From positions 1 through 5,369 of the forward strand of contig CAMFKK010000198.1 of the NCBI GenBank assembly GCA_945957225.1: 5,369 bases of DNA, read 5' to 3'. Below are positions 1 to 5,369 of the stretch, one piece after another. This DNA is from an uncultured Sphingobacteriia bacterium (lineage in GTDB: Bacteria > Bacteroidota > Bacteroidia > Chitinophagales > Chitinophagaceae). Numbering within the stretch: the stretch's first letter is position 1; each line of letters starts with the position of its first letter. Under the pieces are notes generated by a model. It did not search any database. It had not been told where the DNA came from and saw only the letters and a list, made by a program, of their open reading frames with translations. The position numbers were made by a program, and so were the translations under genes.

Positions 1-585
1 ATTCTTAGTGTGGCAATAACCGCTGATAGAATTGTTTCCCTCCATTTTTACATTGCTTTCTAATACCAATGAATCCGTTAGAAAACGGAGCCCATGTTGA
101 AGATCAACCAGAAGGTATCCAGTATTGGTTGGATAAGTATATTGATGATAAGCTACCCTTTCAGTACAAGTCAAAGCCACTTGTACTTTGTTCTTTAGTG
201 TTACTGAGTAAAAGCCGGGCGAAGCTTTCTCTGTTTCTTTAAAATAGGATTCTCCAAAATTTTCTTTTTTATCAACCGTAAATGGTTGAAGCAAGACATC
301 ACCAAATTCACTAATGCCCGTTCCATTGGCCCTGGTTTGAGAGAAACCGGCAATCATGCTGTCTTGATATTGATAGCCACTGGTATAGTCCCATCCTTGA
401 TTAATATTGTCTGGCCCAGGTTGTACCATTCCAAAAGGCAAACAGGGACCGGGAAAGGTATGGCCAGTTCCTTCTGTGCCAATAAATGGCGATACAAACT
501 GGGTAAAATCCACCTCATTTTCTTCCTTAAAAGAAGGTAGGAAAACACTAAAGACAAATACTAGAAAAATCCCAATTTTTTTCAT
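1..585 (-). CDS. GH92 family glycosidase (alpha-mannosidase-like), N-terminal part, truncated by left window edge
   Basis: This is the first 195 codons of an open frame that runs off the left edge without a stop. The protein starts MKKIGIFLVFVFSVF, a short basic and hydrophobic export signal with no lipobox cysteine, so it is probably periplasmic or secreted. Residues 32-55 carry the GH92 opening signature: SPFIGTEGTGHTFPG followed by LPFGMVQ. Next come WDYTSGYQYQDSMIAGFS (65-82), NGTG (87-90), EKASPGFYSVTL (119-130) and TERVAYHQYTYP (141-152), all in the order of the GH92 N-terminal beta-sandwich domain. The (alpha/alpha)6 catalytic domain, with its calcium site and acid/base residues, lies outside the window. 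Characterised GH92 enzymes are mostly calcium-dependent exo-alpha-mannosidases of about 700-780 residues; linkage specificity cannot be told here. The ATG at 585 overlaps the TGA of the upstream glycosidase gene (ATGA), implying translational coupling and last place among the visible operon genes. Family call is firm; mannosidase activity is inferred. Confidence 0.9.
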   Translation of the reverse strand, partial: MKKIGIFLVFVFSVFLPSFKEENEVDFTQFVSPFIGTEGTGHTFPGPCLPFGMVQPGPDNINQGWDYTSGYQYQDSMIAGFSQTRANGTGISEFGDVLLQPFTVDKKENFGESYFKETEKASPGFYSVTLKNKVQVALTCTERVAYHQYTYPTNTGYLLVDLQHGLRFLTDSLVLESNVKMEGNNSISGYCHTKN

Positions 586-2546
586 GGAATAGTTTTAAAA
601 CTTACTTGTCTAAGAATGGTTCTTGCCATTGGTTTCAAAACCAATAATTCTTGCTGTCCGGTATTTGGATTGGTCATCCAAACGGAACAGCTATTATTTG
701 GGTTGGGGCTAAACTGCCCATTTGAATATTGATAAGCAATGGGTTGAATGGCTTGATAGGTTGATTCATGTAAACCTGCAATAGCATAGGATTTTGTAAT
801 CTGCTGACTGCTGCTAATTTCATGACATAGAACCAATGGACCATTTTGAAAATACACATCCTTATCTACAGTGAATTTTTTGCTTAATTCTGAAGTAAAA
901 TCAATTACTAGTTTGCTGGACCGATTCCAAACTTGATCAAAAATTAAAAAGCCATTTACTTCTTTATAGGGCAAGGAAGATTTGACGGAAATGGCCCATT
1001 GCGGTTTTCTAATTTTAAGCGTGAAACGAATGGGAGATTTTGGATTAACCAAAAATGTGATACTATTCTCAAAAGGATATTCAGTTGATTCTTTGATGAA
1101 AACTGCTGTACTACCAATAAGTGTATTTAGTTCAGAAGGCCCCAGTAAACTGGCAACAAGACTTTGTCCATCTTTCATCCACATATTTTGAATAAAATAG
1201 GGAACAATTCTACCCGCATTGGGAATGCAGCAAACGGCAGCTTCTTTGTGAACCGGTGAGTACCGATACCTGGTTTGGTGCTTATCGGTAGTATCACCAT
1301 TATTACCACCTGTTAGTAGAAAGCTATTATCTTGTTTTAAATAGCAGATAGCACTTTCTGTTGGGTGAGTATTGCCAAGAGCAGCATTGAAGAAAATATG
1401 TTCTGCTTTTTCTGCATATTGGTTGTCTGCAGATTTTTCTAATAAATCAATCCAACCTACCATTAATTCGTGTAAGGAACAAAATTCATAACCCAATAAG
1501 CCATTCCCTTTTCTGCCTCCAATAAATTCATCGCTTACAGGCCCTCCAGATGCTGTTGTAACAGTTTCAATTTTCCTCAAGAAATTGGTTAATGCATTTT
1601 TCATTTCCGGATTTCCTGAAGCATAGTAGGCTGCTACAACTGAACGGAGGTGTTCATAAGTGTGAACACCATGCCCCATTAATGAAATAGTAGGGTCTTT
1701 TAATTTAGCATATTGTGCGTCTTCATTGATGACTTGTTTGGAAAAGTCTTTATATAAAAACAGACAATAATCTAAGTATTGATTTTTTCCAGTGATTTTG
1801 GCCAATTGTTCTAAGACATCTGTAAAGGCTAAACCATGTGTTAAACCTCCTGCATTGGGGTTGATGGTATGAAATGGACTTGATTGATCAATAGGATAGG
1901 CCTTCATCACATTGTCCACGGCTTTTTCAATGGCCAATAATACTTTAGGGTCTTTTTTGTATTCATACCACCCAAGTATTGCTCTAAGCAAAGTAGCCTT
2001 TGCCCATAACTCTCCGTTTTCATTATCAAATTTGTACCTCAATTCTTGATCATAAATACCCAAGTAACCATCCTTATCTTGGGTAGCTAATAATGCGTCA
2101 ACTATTTTTCCTGCTTTTGCAATATGTTTTTTATCATTTAATAAAATGGCTGTTCTAATATAACCGTCTAGCCAATTACATTGTGTTTCACTATTCCACC
2201 AAAGAAATTGAACCTGCCAATCGCCCTCGGCAGAAATGGCGCCAAGGTTTTTACTTTTTACCTGTTTGCTTAGCCTTTTTGCACCATAGATAGCATCGTT
2301 CAAGATCAAGTCAGGAACCAAACTATCTAAATGGCCAGTAAACCCGTTTAAGTTTTTTTGTAATTCCATTTTCAGCCATCCACTTGGTTGCACTGCATTG
2401 AATGGAAGGGTTTGCAGTGCAGGAGGGATGGATTTGATTTTCTGAAACGGATTGTTTCCATTGCTTTGAGAAAACACTTTATTTTTTAATTGCAAAAAGC
2501 AAATGGACAATAAGCCAAGTATAAAATATTTTTTAGGATGCTCCAT
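582..2546 (-). CDS. Secreted DUF1680 / GH127-like glycosidase (putative beta-L-arabinofuranosidase family)
   Basis: A 654-residue protein from the ATG at 2546. An in-frame ATG at 2594 adds 16 residues but overlaps the upstream gene by 47 nt and puts charged residues before the signal; the 2546 start gives a clean MEHPKKYFILGLLS signal with likely cleavage near VFS-Q (24-27). DUF1680 begins at about residue 49 (QPSGWLKMELQ, then GFTGHLD). The (alpha/alpha)6 barrel contains NWLDGYIRTAILL and GHGVHTYEHLR (about 291-301). By comparison with the GH127 enzyme HypBA1 (zinc on Glu338, Cys340, Cys417, Cys418; Cys417 nucleophile; Glu322 acid/base), the matching residues are Glu354 and Cys356 in YEFCSLHELM, the pair Cys439-Cys440 in VCCIPNAGR, and Glu340 in VSDEF. 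A beta-rich C-terminal region follows. The protein therefore looks catalytically intact and should act outside the cytoplasm. Other DUF1680-related families (GH146, GH142, GH121) have other substrates, so arabinofuranosidase activity is only a default. Start is 1 nt after the TIM-barrel gene's stop. Confidence 0.87.
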   Translation of the reverse strand: MEHPKKYFILGLLSICFLQLKNKVFSQSNGNNPFQKIKSIPPALQTLPFNAVQPSGWLKMELQKNLNGFTGHLDSLVPDLILNDAIYGAKRLSKQVKSKNLGAISAEGDWQVQFLWWNSETQCNWLDGYIRTAILLNDKKHIAKAGKIVDALLATQDKDGYLGIYDQELRYKFDNENGELWAKATLLRAILGWYEYKKDPKVLLAIEKAVDNVMKAYPIDQSSPFHTINPNAGGLTHGLAFTDVLEQLAKITGKNQYLDYCLFLYKDFSKQVINEDAQYAKLKDPTISLMGHGVHTYEHLRSVVAAYYASGNPEMKNALTNFLRKIETVTTASGGPVSDEFIGGRKGNGLLGYEFCSLHELMVGWIDLLEKSADNQYAEKAEHIFFNAALGNTHPTESAICYLKQDNSFLLTGGNNGDTTDKHQTRYRYSPVHKEAAVCCIPNAGRIVPYFIQNMWMKDGQSLVASLLGPSELNTLIGSTAVFIKESTEYPFENSITFLVNPKSPIRFTLKIRKPQWAISVKSSLPYKEVNGFLIFDQVWNRSSKLVIDFTSELSKKFTVDKDVYFQNGPLVLCHEISSSQQITKSYAIAGLHESTYQAIQPIAYQYSNGQFSPNPNNSCSVWMTNPNTGQQELLVLKPMARTILRQVSFKTIP

Positions 2547-2547
2547 A

Positions 2548-3387
2548 TTAGTTGATAAACCAGTTTTTCTCAAGTATGTTTTTGATATAGACATTGTTAT
2601 CCCATTGAATACTCAAGGGAAGTTTGGTATAAGGTGCTTGTGGCATATAGGGGAAGGGGCCATGTTCAGGGGTAATGGTAAATGTATTCCAGCCAAGAGC
2701 TTCTTTTTTAATAACAATCTCTTGCCACCATGAAGCAAACCAATTAAAATGATTTTGCCATTCAGGCGCTGCTGGATCATTTACCTGTGGTCCTTGCTCA
2801 TGTCCAATTCTTGCATGAATATGTGATACATGCGGTATAATTTGTTGGACTATTTCTTCTTGATCTTGCAGAAGACTTTCTGAAACTGTACAGAAATGAG
2901 AAAAATCCCCTGCTAGTTCCATCTCAGGAAATTGCTTTAGATATGGTAAAAGCGTTGCAGCATGAAAAGAGAACCTGCCTCTATGCGTTTCATGTAAAAT
3001 GCGCACATTTTTTTTGACGCTAAAGTTTAAGCAGGCTTCAATAACCCTACAATTATCATCAAAAGAATAATAATCTTTTCCGGTATGTGAGTTGATAAAG
3101 CTTGGTTGAAAAGCAGTGAGCTCAGTTAAGGATTGCTCCATTTTCTTGATATAGGCATCTATCGTTTCATTTTCTGGAGCTGTAAGCTGTTGCAATATGA
3201 ATACAAAGTCTTTATTCCTACTTAAATGATCTTCCATTTTTGGAATAAAATTCTTTGTAAACTCACTTGTGAGTGGAGGAAGGTTAATTTCTATACCATC
3301 ATAATTTGCAGATAAAACCTTCTCTACAAAAACATCCGCAGTATCATTTTCTGAACCCCAATGAGGGCAGATATATTTTATGTTCAT
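2548..3387 (-). CDS. Xylose isomerase-like TIM-barrel protein (sugar isomerase/epimerase family)
   Basis: A complete 279-residue protein starting MNIKYICPHWGSE, without signal peptide or membrane segment, so cytoplasmic. It matches the AP_endonuc_2 / sugar phosphate isomerase-epimerase superfamily (COG1082 type) in length and motif order. Likely divalent-metal ligands on successive barrel strands are Glu133 (ILHETHRGRFSF), Asp161 with His164 (AGDFSHF), His189 or His191 (SHIHARIGH) and Glu241 (ITPEHGP). This is the Glu-Asp-His-Glu order seen in D-tagatose 3-epimerase-like enzymes. The flanking signatures HETHRGRFSF, GHEQGPQVNDP, and PYMPQAPYT near the C-terminus look like a tight subfamily found with carbohydrate genes in Bacteroidota (recollection, not searched); I know of no assigned reaction for it. 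The gene starts 4 nt after the dioxygenase stop and ends 1 nt before the DUF1680 ATG. The likely role is isomerisation or epimerisation of a sugar or oxidised sugar released by the glycosidases; that role is inference, while fold and metal site are well supported. Confidence 0.87.
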   Translation of the reverse strand: MNIKYICPHWGSENDTADVFVEKVLSANYDGIEINLPPLTSEFTKNFIPKMEDHLSRNKDFVFILQQLTAPENETIDAYIKKMEQSLTELTAFQPSFINSHTGKDYYSFDDNCRVIEACLNFSVKKNVRILHETHRGRFSFHAATLLPYLKQFPEMELAGDFSHFCTVSESLLQDQEEIVQQIIPHVSHIHARIGHEQGPQVNDPAAPEWQNHFNWFASWWQEIVIKKEALGWNTFTITPEHGPFPYMPQAPYTKLPLSIQWDNNVYIKNILEKNWFIN

Positions 3388-3391
3388 AAGG

Positions 3392-4216
3392 CTAATATTG
3401 GAAAATGATGGGATTTAGATGACTGTTTATTTCTGCTCCAACTACTGCACCCGGGCACCAGGTTTCCCAATCAACTATTTGGTTTTTGTTTTCAGGCTGC
3501 TTTAGTTTCATTTCTTTGTCCATATAAATAGCAGTAAAAACCTTTCTAGTTTCGGAACTACTATTGGCACCCGCCCTATGGAAAACCCATCCTGAATGAA
3601 AACTAATTTCTCCAATATCAAAAGGTTCTATCACGTGTTTAAAATCGGTGACCCTCAATTTTTGTTGTATTAAGATTTCGCTCTCATCACCAATTTCTAA
3701 ATCCCTTCCTTCCACAATTTCATGACTACCTGCACTAAATTCTAATGGACCCATTTCTAATGGGGTTGCTTGTAATGGAATCCAAACGGTAATTGTCTTG
3801 TCTGATGCTAATGGCCAATAATACTGATCTGCATGCCAGGGTGTAATGCCTCCTCCGCCTTCTTTAAATAGCGCTTGGTCATGATACAAACGTACCCCCT
3901 TTGTTTGCATTAGGTCACTGGCAATCTTTCCAAGCCTTTTACTGAAAACCAGTTTTTTGATTATTTCGTCTTCTCGCCATAGGTTAAACAATTGCAAGAA
4001 AGCCTTACCATAGGTGGTTCTTTCCTCTAAAGGCGTTGCTTCCTTGTTTAGTTGCTGCACCACATCTGAAATAATGCCATTGAAATAGTCAATAGCAGCT
4101 TGATCAAAAACCTGTTTTAGTTTGATAAACCTATTTTGCTCATAAAAATCAATTTGAGCTTCAGTTAAAGGATAGGGTTGGTTGAGTTGTTCTTGAATGG
4201 ATTGTGGGATAGCCAT
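3392..4216 (-). CDS. PhyH-family Fe(II)/2-oxoglutarate-dependent dioxygenase
   Basis: A 274-residue cytoplasmic protein starting MAIPQSIQEQL at the ATG at 4216. The frame stays open to a GTG at 4285, but that start would add 23 residues atypical of the family and would put a strong inverted repeat inside the coding region, so I reject it. The family is phytanoyl-CoA dioxygenase-like (PhyH, COG5285 type). The iron triad is complete: His128 and Asp130 in TPWHADQYYW, and His213 in GWVFHRAGANSS. Arg224 in ETRKVFTAIYM is the expected 2-oxoglutarate-binding arginine. Other family landmarks are LYHDQALFKEGGGG, VWIPLQATPLEMGPLEFSAGSH and the PFDIGEISFHSG strand. Such enzymes hydroxylate small molecules using O2, releasing succinate and CO2; here the substrate is unknown. 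As first gene of the operon, 4 nt ahead of the TIM-barrel gene, it probably acts on the same sugar-derived metabolite (inference). Stop codon is TAG. Confidence 0.87.
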   Translation of the reverse strand: MAIPQSIQEQLNQPYPLTEAQIDFYEQNRFIKLKQVFDQAAIDYFNGIISDVVQQLNKEATPLEERTTYGKAFLQLFNLWREDEIIKKLVFSKRLGKIASDLMQTKGVRLYHDQALFKEGGGGITPWHADQYYWPLASDKTITVWIPLQATPLEMGPLEFSAGSHEIVEGRDLEIGDESEILIQQKLRVTDFKHVIEPFDIGEISFHSGWVFHRAGANSSSETRKVFTAIYMDKEMKLKQPENKNQIVDWETWCPGAVVGAEINSHLNPIIFQY

Positions 4217-4262
4217 AAAATTGTTTTTGCTAAAATAGCTTTGAAGAACAGTATATTTTGAT

Positions 4263-4303
4263 ACAATAAAGTCAATAATATACACTATATTGACATTTAT
4301 TGT
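4263..4303. promoter_or_regulatory. Long inverted repeat in the divergent promoter region (candidate operator)
   Basis: The left arm at 4263-4277 is ACAATAAAGTCAATA. The right arm at 4288-4303 is TATTGAC, then one extra A (4295), then TTTATTGT. The arms are perfect reverse complements over 15 positions apart from the single extra base, around a 10-nt centre. The site lies between the dioxygenase gene and the divergent AraC-type gene, where an AraC-family operator would be expected. It could instead form a hairpin in a 5' leader if transcription of the operon starts upstream of it. The repeat is seen directly; the operator role is inferred. Confidence 0.5.
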
Positions 4304-4335
4304 CTTAAATTAACTTTATTAGAATAATATAGTGT
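4282..4335. promoter_or_regulatory. Second inverted repeat spanning the regulator's promoter and start codon
   Basis: ACACTATATT at 4282-4291 is matched by its exact reverse complement AATATAGTGT at 4326-4335, a 44-bp repeat distance that is roughly four helical turns. The left arm overlaps the right arm of the repeat at 4263-4303, and the right arm covers the first two bases of the regulator's GTG start codon. The position fits autoregulation of the AraC-type gene by a protein bridging two half-sites. The repeat is seen; the role is inferred, and the AT-rich composition raises the chance of coincidence. Confidence 0.4.
4290..4318 (+). promoter_or_regulatory. Candidate Bacteroidota-type promoter for the AraC-family gene
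   Basis: TAACTTTA at 4311-4318 matches seven of eight positions of the Bacteroidota -7 element TAnnTTTG. TTGACA at 4290-4295 provides a -33-like TTG 18 nt upstream, close to the usual 19-20 nt. Transcription would begin around 4325, giving a very short leader before the GTG at 4334. Both elements lie within the inverted repeats, so a bound regulator could block them. The match is modest in AT-rich DNA. Confidence 0.3.
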
Positions 4336-5173
4336 GAAACCTAGGTTAGAACAGTTAAACCACTTGACTAAGGAACGTTCCTTTATCTGTTATGAGGTAA
4401 ATGTTCCTTCTTTTGAATTTTTATGGCATTATCATCCTGAATACGAACTCACCTTGATTACAAAGGGATCAGGAACAAGATTGGTAGGTGATAGTTATTA
4501 TAAATTTGAGGAGGGTGATCTGGTTCTATTACCTCCTTATTTACCACATACTTGGATCTCAGAAAAAACAGACAATCAAAATTGTCAGGCTATTGTAATT
4601 CAGTTTTCAAATGATTTTGTAGAAAAATTATTACAGTTCTCAGAACTAAAATCCAATGCTAAATTGTTTGAGAAATCTACCAGAGGAGTACAATTTCATT
4701 ATCCTAAGTACAATGATTTATTGCTTCTGCTACAAAAATTGATTCAAGGCAATGAGGTGATTGGCTTTTCAAAATTTATCCAAGTATTGCATTTGCTAGC
4801 CTCAAAAAAAACCTCTTCCATTGCTTCCCTACATTATAAACCTGTTAAAGGGAATGAAAACCAGCAAAGGATTAACCAAGTTTTTAAGTATGTTCAAAAC
4901 AATTTTAAGGAAAGGGTCTCTTTAGAACATGCTGCTACTATGATTCATTTGTCTGTTAGCGCATTTTGCAAGTTCTTCAAACGTGCCAGTGGCAAAACAT
5001 TTTCAGATTATACCAATGAAATCAGGATTGCTTATGCTTGTCAATTGCTTATTGAAACAGATTTGTCCATTAGTGAAATAGCTACTGCATCTGGATTTGA
5101 CTCCATGAGTTATTTTAACAGGGTCTTTTTAAAAAAGAAAAAGATTCAGCCAGCAGTATTTAGAAAATTATAG
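4334..5173 (+). CDS. AraC-family transcriptional regulator with N-terminal cupin sensor domain
   Basis: A complete 279-residue protein starting at GTG; an in-frame TAA three codons upstream (4325-4327) rules out a longer form, and the N-terminus MKPRLEQL fits the family. Residues about 20-100 form a cupin sugar-sensing domain: WHYHPEYELTLI (31-42) carries the cupin histidines, and GDLVLLPPYLPHTW (61-74) the second cupin motif. Residues about 178-279 form the AraC DNA-binding domain: the first helix-turn-helix is near 196-218 (SLEHAATMIHLSVSAFCKFF), the second near 245-266 (SISEIATASGFDSMSYFNRV). The C-terminal end reads FLKKKKIQPAVFRKL; its lysine run replaces the more usual KxxTGxTP-like segment, a minor oddity. 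It diverges from the dioxygenase-glycosidase operon and probably regulates it and itself through the intergenic inverted repeats. The inducer is unknown, probably a sugar or derivative. Confidence 0.92.
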   Translation: MKPRLEQLNHLTKERSFICYEVNVPSFEFLWHYHPEYELTLITKGSGTRLVGDSYYKFEEGDLVLLPPYLPHTWISEKTDNQNCQAIVIQFSNDFVEKLLQFSELKSNAKLFEKSTRGVQFHYPKYNDLLLLLQKLIQGNEVIGFSKFIQVLHLLASKKTSSIASLHYKPVKGNENQQRINQVFKYVQNNFKERVSLEHAATMIHLSVSAFCKFFKRASGKTFSDYTNEIRIAYACQLLIETDLSISEIATASGFDSMSYFNRVFLKKKKIQPAVFRKL

Positions 5174-5181
5174 AATTAGAC

Positions 5182-5193
5182 CAAGTATACTTG
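5182..5193. repeat. 12-bp perfect palindrome between convergent genes
   Basis: CAAGTATACTTG is a perfect palindrome in the 28-nt gap between the regulator's stop (5171-5173) and the convergent ferredoxin gene's stop (5202-5204). It could form only a weak 4-bp stem and has no strong adjacent U-tract, so it is a poor terminator candidate, although the position suits a bidirectional one. It may be a protein-binding site or chance. Confidence 0.25.
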
Positions 5194-5201
5194 CAGAATA
5201 G

Positions 5202-5369
5202 CTATTTAATACTCAATGCACCTGAAGGGCATTTTTGAACGGTGGCCCTGATCTCTTCACCAGATGCTGCGTCTAAATTAATCCAAGGATGTTGTTGTGG
5301 TTGAAATACAGCTGATAAATGCTTTACGCAGTTAGCAGAATGAATGCATTTACCAGATTGCCAAACAAC
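5202..5369 (-). CDS. Fer4_19-type (4Fe-4S) mono-cluster protein, C-terminal part, truncated by right window edge
   Basis: The last 55 codons of a minus-strand gene, ending in TAG at 5202-5204; its start lies beyond the right edge. The visible fragment starts VVWQSGKCIHSANCVKHL, continues VFQPQQHPWINLD, and ends KCPSGALSIK. This is the divergent 4Fe-4S mono-cluster domain (Fer4_19, as in E. coli YjdI): a CxHSxxC pair (Cys8, Cys14 of the fragment, with His10 between) and a distal cysteine (Cys47) in CPSGAL. Family members are small cytoplasmic ferredoxin-like proteins of about 70-80 residues or the C-terminal part of longer ones; which applies here is unknown. It is convergent with the AraC-type gene and is probably an unrelated neighbour that marks the edge of the sugar locus. 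Confidence 0.85.
   Translation of the reverse strand, partial: VVWQSGKCIHSANCVKHLSAVFQPQQHPWINLDAASGEEIRATVQKCPSGALSIK

Noticed and set aside
21..37. Possible lipoprotein signal on the exported glycosidases
   Set aside because: The GH92 N-terminus has no cysteine. The DUF1680 signal has a cysteine in LLSIC, but isoleucine before it does not fit a lipobox and VFS-Q offers a normal cleavage site.
286..592. Short open frames on both strands over the start of the GH92 gene
   Set aside because: The GH92 frame reads through this stretch with clear family motifs; the other frames give no recognisable proteins.
982..1191. 69-codon plus-strand open frame
   Set aside because: It lies antisense inside the DUF1680 gene, whose frame is continuous and family-like; no recognisable motif.
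2547..2594. Longer DUF1680 protein from the ATG at 2594
   Set aside because: It would overlap the TIM-barrel gene by 47 nt and place 16 polar residues ahead of a good signal peptide; the ATG at 2546 follows the upstream stop by 1 nt.
2503..2733. 76-codon plus-strand open frame across the DUF1680/TIM-barrel junction
   Set aside because: Antisense to two well-supported genes, with no recognisable domain.
4217..4280. Minus-strand promoter for the operon
   Set aside because: TATTATTG (minus strand, 4280-4273) and TATTTTAG (4237-4230) each match seven of eight -7 positions, but neither has a convincing -33 element at proper spacing, so no promoter is annotated.
5174..5201. Rho-independent terminator between the convergent genes
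   Set aside because: The only inverted repeat is the loopless 12-bp palindrome with no following T-run on either strand.

Overview
The window reads as AT-rich chromosomal DNA from a Bacteroidota bacterium, perhaps of the Chitinophagaceae or a near relative. The evidence is protein style (exported GH92 and DUF1680 glycosidases, Fer4_19 ferredoxin), tightly packed same-strand genes, and no clear Shine-Dalgarno sequences before the starts. The lineage call is an inference from style. There are no RNA genes, insertion sequences, CRISPR arrays or integration sites, and no stretch over 300 bases lacks a gene.

Layout. Four minus-strand genes form a compact operon read from right to left: a PhyH-family Fe(II)/2-oxoglutarate dioxygenase (3392-4216), a xylose-isomerase-like TIM-barrel protein (2548-3387), a secreted DUF1680/GH127-like glycosidase (582-2546) and the start of a GH92 glycosidase (585 to beyond the left edge). 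Junctions are 4 nt, 1 nt and a 4-nt ATGA overlap, so the genes are almost certainly co-transcribed and probably translationally coupled. Divergent from the operon is an AraC-family regulator with an N-terminal cupin sensor (4334-5173, GTG start). The 117-bp divergent region holds two overlapping inverted repeats that look like operators. Facing the regulator's 3' end, 28 nt away, is the C-terminal part of an unrelated Fer4_19 ferredoxin-like protein (5202 to beyond the right edge).

Working model (inference): the AraC protein senses a sugar or sugar derivative and controls the operon. The GH92 and DUF1680 enzymes, both with export signals, release sugars from a glycan in the periplasm or outside. 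The cytoplasmic TIM-barrel and PhyH proteins, which have no signal peptide, then isomerise or oxidise the product. Pairing an oxygenase and a sugar epimerase-like protein with two glycosidases is the most unusual part of the window; no substrate can be read from the sequence. No SusC/SusD pair, sugar kinase or transporter is visible here.
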